Shown here: positions 60,404-64,000 of the stretch, piece after piece
How the letters are laid out: each line of letters starts with the position of its first letter
Numbering within the stretch: the first letter of the stretch is position 1
From: Larkinella insperata
GTDB lineage: Bacteria > Bacteroidota > Bacteroidia > Cytophagales > Spirosomataceae
Direction: 5' to 3'
DNA: 64,000 nt
Assembly: GCF_026248825.1 (NCBI RefSeq)
Contig: NZ_CP110973.1
Span: forward strand, 1,116,001-1,180,000
Translations under genes and position numbers: made by a program
The notes under the pieces: model-generated
Database searches by the model: none
The model's input: only the letters and a program-made list of their open reading frames with translations
Told to the model about the DNA's origin: nothing

Positions 60404-61524
60404 TAGTGAGCAATCACCTTCTGATAAAGGTCCATCAGCTTCGCTTCTTCCGTGGTCCAGTTGTAGGTTGACTCCGTTGCCCGCCGGCCCCGCTGGCCCA
60501 TCTCCTGCGCTTGCTGCGGGTGCTCGATCAAATACCGCATCCGGTCGGCAAACACCCGAGGGTCGGTTGGATCGATGCAGAACCCGCAGGCATGTTTTTC
60601 CACGACATCGCGGTATAGTTGAAAATTAGCCGTAATGACCGGCAGCCCGAGCGCCATGTATTCAAACATTTTAGTGGTATACGACTCGGGGTAATCGCCA
60701 ACGGGTTTCAGAAGCGCCAGCCCGCAGACTGATTTTGCAGCATACGCCAGGGCTTTTGCCTGATCGGTATAGCCGTAAAAAATCAGGTTTTCGCCCAGCT
60801 TGTGATACGCCGGAATGTTTTCCAGTTCCGCCTGGGTAAACGTACACCGCCCAAACAGGTGCACCTTGAAATCCGGGTAGTCGGTTTTCAACAGGACTAA
60901 ACCTTCGAGCAGGGTTTCGATGGCCCGGTCGAAGCTCAGCAAACCGATGTAAAAAAACTCAATTGGATCGGCCAGCTTTCGATAGGGCCGCCGGAAGGCC
61001 TCCATAAAAGGCAGAACCGGATAATTGTAGATGACGGCCTGGGGCTTGACCAGGTTTGTGTACGTGGTCAGGTAGCCGTGTTCGGTAAAGATCAGCGAGA
61101 AATGCCGCCAGGCCAGCCGGTCGAAAAACCGAAACGCCTGTTGCAGCAGCCAGCCCCGGTTCTGTTTTTTCAGGTGAATCTTTTTGTGCAAATTCTCCTG
61201 TACTTCGTAGATAACGGCCGCTCCCAACAACCGGTAGACATACGCAAACGGCAGAAATTCCGACGAGTACACGTGAACCAGAACTGGACGAAGCCGCAGG
61301 GTTTTCCACAAAATAACCGGGCAGGTGATCAGAAACCGCAAGACAACCCGGCGAAAATGTGGCAACTTGATAAAGCGCACCGCCGGAGCAACCGTGGCAT
61401 CGGGCTTGGGCAGGGCGCAGTACACCTCATACGCTCCGGTCAGCGTAGGAAAATATTTATAGACAATACGAGGGTCGTAGGTGGGGTGTATGGTACTGAC
61501 GTGTAAAACCCGTTGACGCGGCAT
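60403..61524 (-). CDS. Glycosyltransferase family 4
   Basis: A 373-residue GT-B glycosyltransferase. The N-terminal half opens with RVLHVSTIHPTYDPRIVYK, and the C-terminal nucleotide-sugar domain has IEFFYIGLLSFDRAIETLLEGL and the E-x7-E-type PESYTTKMFEYMALGLPVI. It adds a sugar to a lipid-linked or protein-linked glycan. It is the last gene of a glycan operon, 24 bp after the aminotransferase, and ends in a strong terminator. Confidence 0.9.
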   Translation of the reverse strand: MPRQRVLHVSTIHPTYDPRIVYKYFPTLTGAYEVYCALPKPDATVAPAVRFIKLPHFRRVVLRFLITCPVILWKTLRLRPVLVHVYSSEFLPFAYVYRLLGAAVIYEVQENLHKKIHLKKQNRGWLLQQAFRFFDRLAWRHFSLIFTEHGYLTTYTNLVKPQAVIYNYPVLPFMEAFRRPYRKLADPIEFFYIGLLSFDRAIETLLEGLVLLKTDYPDFKVHLFGRCTFTQAELENIPAYHKLGENLIFYGYTDQAKALAYAAKSVCGLALLKPVGDYPESYTTKMFEYMALGLPVITANFQLYRDVVEKHACGFCIDPTDPRVFADRMRYLIEHPQQAQEMGQRGRRATESTYNWTTEEAKLMDLYQKVIAH

Positions 61525-61548
61525 AGAATCTGCTTTTTTACCCGGTAT

Positions 61549-62715
61549 TTAGGCCGTCTCGGACGGCAGATGTTCGTCCTGCGGCAGGGAAAAGGTTTCC
61601 TCGATGCAGGCGCTTATTTTACTAAGCTGCCCAGCCGTCAGGTTGGAGCCCGACGGTATGCAAAGTCCGTTCTCAAAAAGCTGCTCCGACACGCCGGAAC
61701 CGTAGAAGGGTGCCCGGGCAAAAACCGGCTGCTGGTGCATGGGTTTCCACAAAGGCCGCGCTTCGATTCGCTGTTCAGCCAGAGCCAGCCGAATATCTTC
61801 GCGGGTAACACCATCGGACAACGCCGGATCGATTGTGATGCAGGTCAGCCAGCGGTTCGAAAAAAAGCCGGTGGGTTCGGGCTGAAAACCGACGCCCGGC
61901 AATGCATTCAGTCGCTCAACGTATTGGTCAAAATTAGCCCGGCGCTGCGCAACCCGCGTCTCCAGAACCGCCAGTTGCCCCCGCCCGATGGCCGCGCAGA
62001 CATTGCTCATCCGGTAGTTATAGCCAACGACCGAATGCTGATAATGCGGGGCCGGGTCGCGGGCCTGCGTCGCCAGGAAGCGGGCTTTTTCAACCAGCGC
62101 TTCGTCGTTTGACAACAAGGCTCCTCCGCCGGACGTAGTAATAATTTTATTGCCATTGAACGATAAAACGGCCAGTTTGCCCCAGCTCCCGCACGGTTTT
62201 CCCCGGTAAGACGACCCCAACGCTTCGGCAGCGTCTTCGATCAGCGGGAGTTCGTACCGCTCACAGATGTCCATTATTTCCGCCATGCGGGCTGGCATTC
62301 CGTAAAGGTGTACGACAATGACGGCTTTGGGGCGTTTTCCCCGGGCGATACGGTCTTTCAGAGCCGTCTCGAGCGTGTCGGGGCACATGTTCCAGGTGCT
62401 GGTTTCGCTGTCGATAAAAACCGGGTTGGCTCCCTGGTAGATAATCGGGTTGGCACTGGCCGCAAACGTGAACGACTGACACAACACTTCATCGCCGGAG
62501 CCAACCCCCAGCAAGACCAGCGCCAGGTGCAAAGCCGCCGTTCCGGACGACAGAGCGGCCGCATAACCGGTTTCGGTTGCTGCGCAAAGTTCCTGTTCAA
62601 AGCCGTCGACGTGTGGGCCAAGCGGGGCAATCCAGTTGGAGGAAAACGCTTCCTGCACGTACTGAAGCTCCAGTTCGCCAAGGTGCGGTGAGGAAAGGTA
62701 AATCTCTGGTGTCAT
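61549..62715 (-). CDS. PLP-dependent sugar aminotransferase (PglE-like)
   Basis: A 388-residue DegT/DnrJ/EryC1/StrS aminotransferase. The PLP-binding lysine is in VLSFNGNKIITTSGGGALL, and AALSSGTAALHLAL and PLIEDAAEALGSSYRGKPCG are conserved. With the neighbouring acetyltransferase and phosphoglycosyl transferase it resembles PglE, which aminates UDP-4-keto-6-deoxy-GlcNAc on the route to UDP-diacetylbacillosamine. The dehydratase (PglF) is not visible and could lie upstream beyond the window. Its ATG overlaps the acetyltransferase stop by 4 bp. Confidence 0.9.
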   Translation of the reverse strand: MTPEIYLSSPHLGELELQYVQEAFSSNWIAPLGPHVDGFEQELCAATETGYAAALSSGTAALHLALVLLGVGSGDEVLCQSFTFAASANPIIYQGANPVFIDSETSTWNMCPDTLETALKDRIARGKRPKAVIVVHLYGMPARMAEIMDICERYELPLIEDAAEALGSSYRGKPCGSWGKLAVLSFNGNKIITTSGGGALLSNDEALVEKARFLATQARDPAPHYQHSVVGYNYRMSNVCAAIGRGQLAVLETRVAQRRANFDQYVERLNALPGVGFQPEPTGFFSNRWLTCITIDPALSDGVTREDIRLALAEQRIEARPLWKPMHQQPVFARAPFYGSGVSEQLFENGLCIPSGSNLTAGQLSKISACIEETFSLPQDEHLPSETA

Positions 62716-63317
62716 AGCGGTTGGTTTATTTTTATAATTCGGGCCGGATTACCGACCACCACAGCATAATCCGGAATCGGGCGCGTCACAACGGCCCCGG
62801 CCCCAACAGTCGCCCACCGACCAATGTTCAGGTTAGGACAAACAACGGCCCCGGCTCCGATGAGGGTTCCGGTGCCAACCTGGATGCCACCGCATACGAC
62901 GGCCCCCGGAGCAACGTGCACAAAATCGGCCACCGTGCAATCGTGATCGACCGATGCGCCGGTATTGATAATGACGTGGTTTCCAACGCAGGTGTCGACC
63001 TGGAGGATTGCCCCGTGCATCACGACAGAGCCATTCCCCAGCATTACGCTGGAATCGATCAGGGCCGACGGATGGACGGCGGTTCCGAAGGGGTGCTGAA
63101 TCCACTGCGCCAGACGGCACCGAACGCGATTATCCCCAATCGCTACCACCAACGGCTCACCGGGGTTATACTCGGCGCGATAGCCGCCCACCACGGGAAT
63201 CGTCAGGAGCTTCTTCTTGTCCGGGTCATCGTCGAAAATGGCATCTACAGCGACTCCGGCCGCTTGCAAACAGCTAATAATCACTTTGGCATGACCGCTG
63301 GCTCCGTACAGTAACAT
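62712..63317 (-). CDS. Hexapeptide-repeat acetyltransferase (PglD/NeuD-like)
   Basis: A 201-residue acetyltransferase. An N-terminal Rossmann-like part starts LLYGASGHAKVIISCLQAAG, followed by a left-handed beta helix of hexapeptide repeats (about 85-195). The putative catalytic His is in GASVDHDCTVADFVHVAPG, as in PglD. It would N-acetylate the 4-amino sugar made by the PglE-like enzyme. NeuD-type sialic acid O-acetyltransferase is the alternative, but no sialic acid genes are nearby. Confidence 0.9.
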   Translation of the reverse strand: MLLYGASGHAKVIISCLQAAGVAVDAIFDDDPDKKKLLTIPVVGGYRAEYNPGEPLVVAIGDNRVRCRLAQWIQHPFGTAVHPSALIDSSVMLGNGSVVMHGAILQVDTCVGNHVIINTGASVDHDCTVADFVHVAPGAVVCGGIQVGTGTLIGAGAVVCPNLNIGRWATVGAGAVVTRPIPDYAVVVGNPARIIKINQPL

Positions 63318-63318
63318 C

Positions 63319-63924
63319 CTAAATCGTTCCCGTAAATTTTTCCATCGTAGCCGCCGACGCGGACGAAATTCCTTCCGACTTCAAGACCTTTTGAATGGTC
63401 AGCAGAATGATTTTGCAGTCCAGACCCAAAGACAGGTTATCGACGTACCAGGTATCAAACTCAAACTTTTTCGCCCAGGACAAGGTGTTCCGCCCGTTAA
63501 CCTGCGCCCAACCCGTGATTCCGGGTCGAACCTCGTGCCGTCGGCGTTGCTCGGGGCTGTAGAGTGGCAGGTACTCAATCAGCAACGGACGCGGCCCAAT
63601 CAGGCTCATGTCGCCCTTCAGAACGTTCCATAGTTGGGGCAGCTCGTCGAGGGACGTCTTACGAATCATTCGGCCAACCGGCGTCAGACGCTCGGCATCG
63701 GGAAGCAAAAATCCGTTGGCATCCCGCTGGTCGCTCATGGTTTTGAGCTTGATCAACCGAAAGATGTGCCCGTGCCGACCGGGCCGGAACTGCACGAAGA
63801 AGGGCGTTCCCCCGTTGGCCAGCGCCAACGCAGGTATCAGCGCCAGCATCAGGGGCAACACCATCATGATGGCCAGTAAGGATACACTAACATCAATCAG
63901 ACGTTTTCCGGTTTTTCGGTACAT
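63319..63924 (-). CDS. Phosphoglycosyl transferase (PglC-like)
   Basis: A 201-residue monotopic enzyme that transfers a sugar phosphate to undecaprenyl phosphate. An N-terminal membrane segment (about 12-35) is followed by LIKLKTM, the catalytic DE pair in KTSLDELPQLWNVLKGDMSL and IGPRPLLIEYLPLYSPEQRR. The length matches PglC rather than the larger WbaP/CpsE type. The ATG at 63924 is preferred; the frame is open to a TTG at 63930. It starts inside the end of a glycosyltransferase gene (32-bp overlap). Confidence 0.92.
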   Translation of the reverse strand: MYRKTGKRLIDVSVSLLAIMMVLPLMLALIPALALANGGTPFFVQFRPGRHGHIFRLIKLKTMSDQRDANGFLLPDAERLTPVGRMIRKTSLDELPQLWNVLKGDMSLIGPRPLLIEYLPLYSPEQRRRHEVRPGITGWAQVNGRNTLSWAKKFEFDTWYVDNLSLGLDCKIILLTIQKVLKSEGISSASAATMEKFTGTI

Positions 63925-64000
63925 CGGCAAGACATTGTAAATACTCGTCAGCTAATCGTTTCCGATCAAAGTGTATTTTGGCGTACTCGTACCCATTTTG
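63893..64000 (-). CDS. Glycosyltransferase, C-terminal 35 residues (runs off right edge)
   Basis: The reading frame opposite to the end of the window gives NGYEYAKIHFDRKRLADEYL followed by CLADVPKNRKTSD and a stop at 63895-63893. The first stretch is the typical end of a GT4 glycosyltransferase, where a final helix closes the domain. It overlaps the start of the PglC-like gene by 32 bp, which fits an operon of glycan genes reading leftward from beyond the window. Only this short part is visible, so the specificity is unknown. Confidence 0.75.
   Translation of the reverse strand, partial: QNGYEYAKIHFDRKRLADEYLQCLADVPKNRKTSD

Overview
The window is chromosomal DNA of a Bacteroidota, most likely a Cytophagales member of the Spirosoma/Larkinella kind (Spirosomaceae). 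The genus is an inference. The phylum is well supported. There is a SusC/SusD pair, type IX secretion proteins (a PorU2-like C25 peptidase and a PorE-like TPR/propeller/OmpA lipoprotein), PspC/GIN proteins, and DUF4230 and DUF5606 proteins. Upstream regions carry TAnnTTTG-type -7 boxes and almost no Shine-Dalgarno sequences. Coding density is high. I saw no rRNA, tRNA, CRISPR array, prophage or complete insertion sequence.

Layout. 1-5.4 kb: partial AMP nucleosidase, a small HsdR-N-like nuclease-fold protein, MarR-YceI, a GNAT enzyme translationally coupled to a BamA-like outer-membrane protein, and Maf. 5.4-7.2 kb: moaC-mobA-guaD, enclosed by two 99-bp inverted repeats. 7.2-12.3 kb: thiamine pyrophosphokinase, an EamA exporter and the PorU2-like protease. 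12.3-16.5 kb: a PadR-PspC/GIN-GIN stress-type operon behind a clear promoter with GTACCT repeats. 16.5-19.5 kb: a PhyH-type dioxygenase, KduI and KdsA. 19.8-24.2 kb: acpP-fabF-rnc, then a DegP/HtrA protease. 24.2-29.1 kb: gmd, a SPOR lipoprotein, murB, a ROK kinase and an SDR. 29.2-34.6 kb: an MlaEF-type ABC pair, a 7TM histidine kinase and a polysaccharide flippase. 34.9-42.4 kb: the PorE-like protein, a TspO-like membrane protein, folK, a purH-plsC-gatC operon and pdhB. 42.4-47.1 kb: susD and susC. 47.5-53.9 kb: a sigma-54-type regulator without a DNA-binding domain, a LuxE-like acyl-protein synthetase, a lipoprotein, a second histidine kinase, hemA and a DUF4230 protein. 54-58.2 kb: eutBC, divergent from a phosphonatase-like hydrolase and its FAD oxidoreductase. 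58.3-60.4 kb: a DUF5606 protein, engB and a thioredoxin lipoprotein. 60.4 kb to the end: a Pgl-like glycan operon (glycosyltransferase, PglC, PglD, PglE, glycosyltransferase).

Much of the window serves the cell envelope: KDO synthesis, GDP-fucose precursors, peptidoglycan, lipid transport, flippase, type IX secretion and glycan assembly. The remainder is core metabolism. The most unusual parts are the eutBC/phosphonatase divergon, whose two arms could both end in acetaldehyde, and the inverted-repeat-bounded molybdopterin/guanine deaminase cassette. Also notable are the PadR-PspC-GIN operon with its operator-like repeats, the regulator lacking a DNA-binding domain, and a hairpin between two divergent genes that may mark a small RNA or an attenuated leader. 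None of these is proven novel by sequence reading alone.
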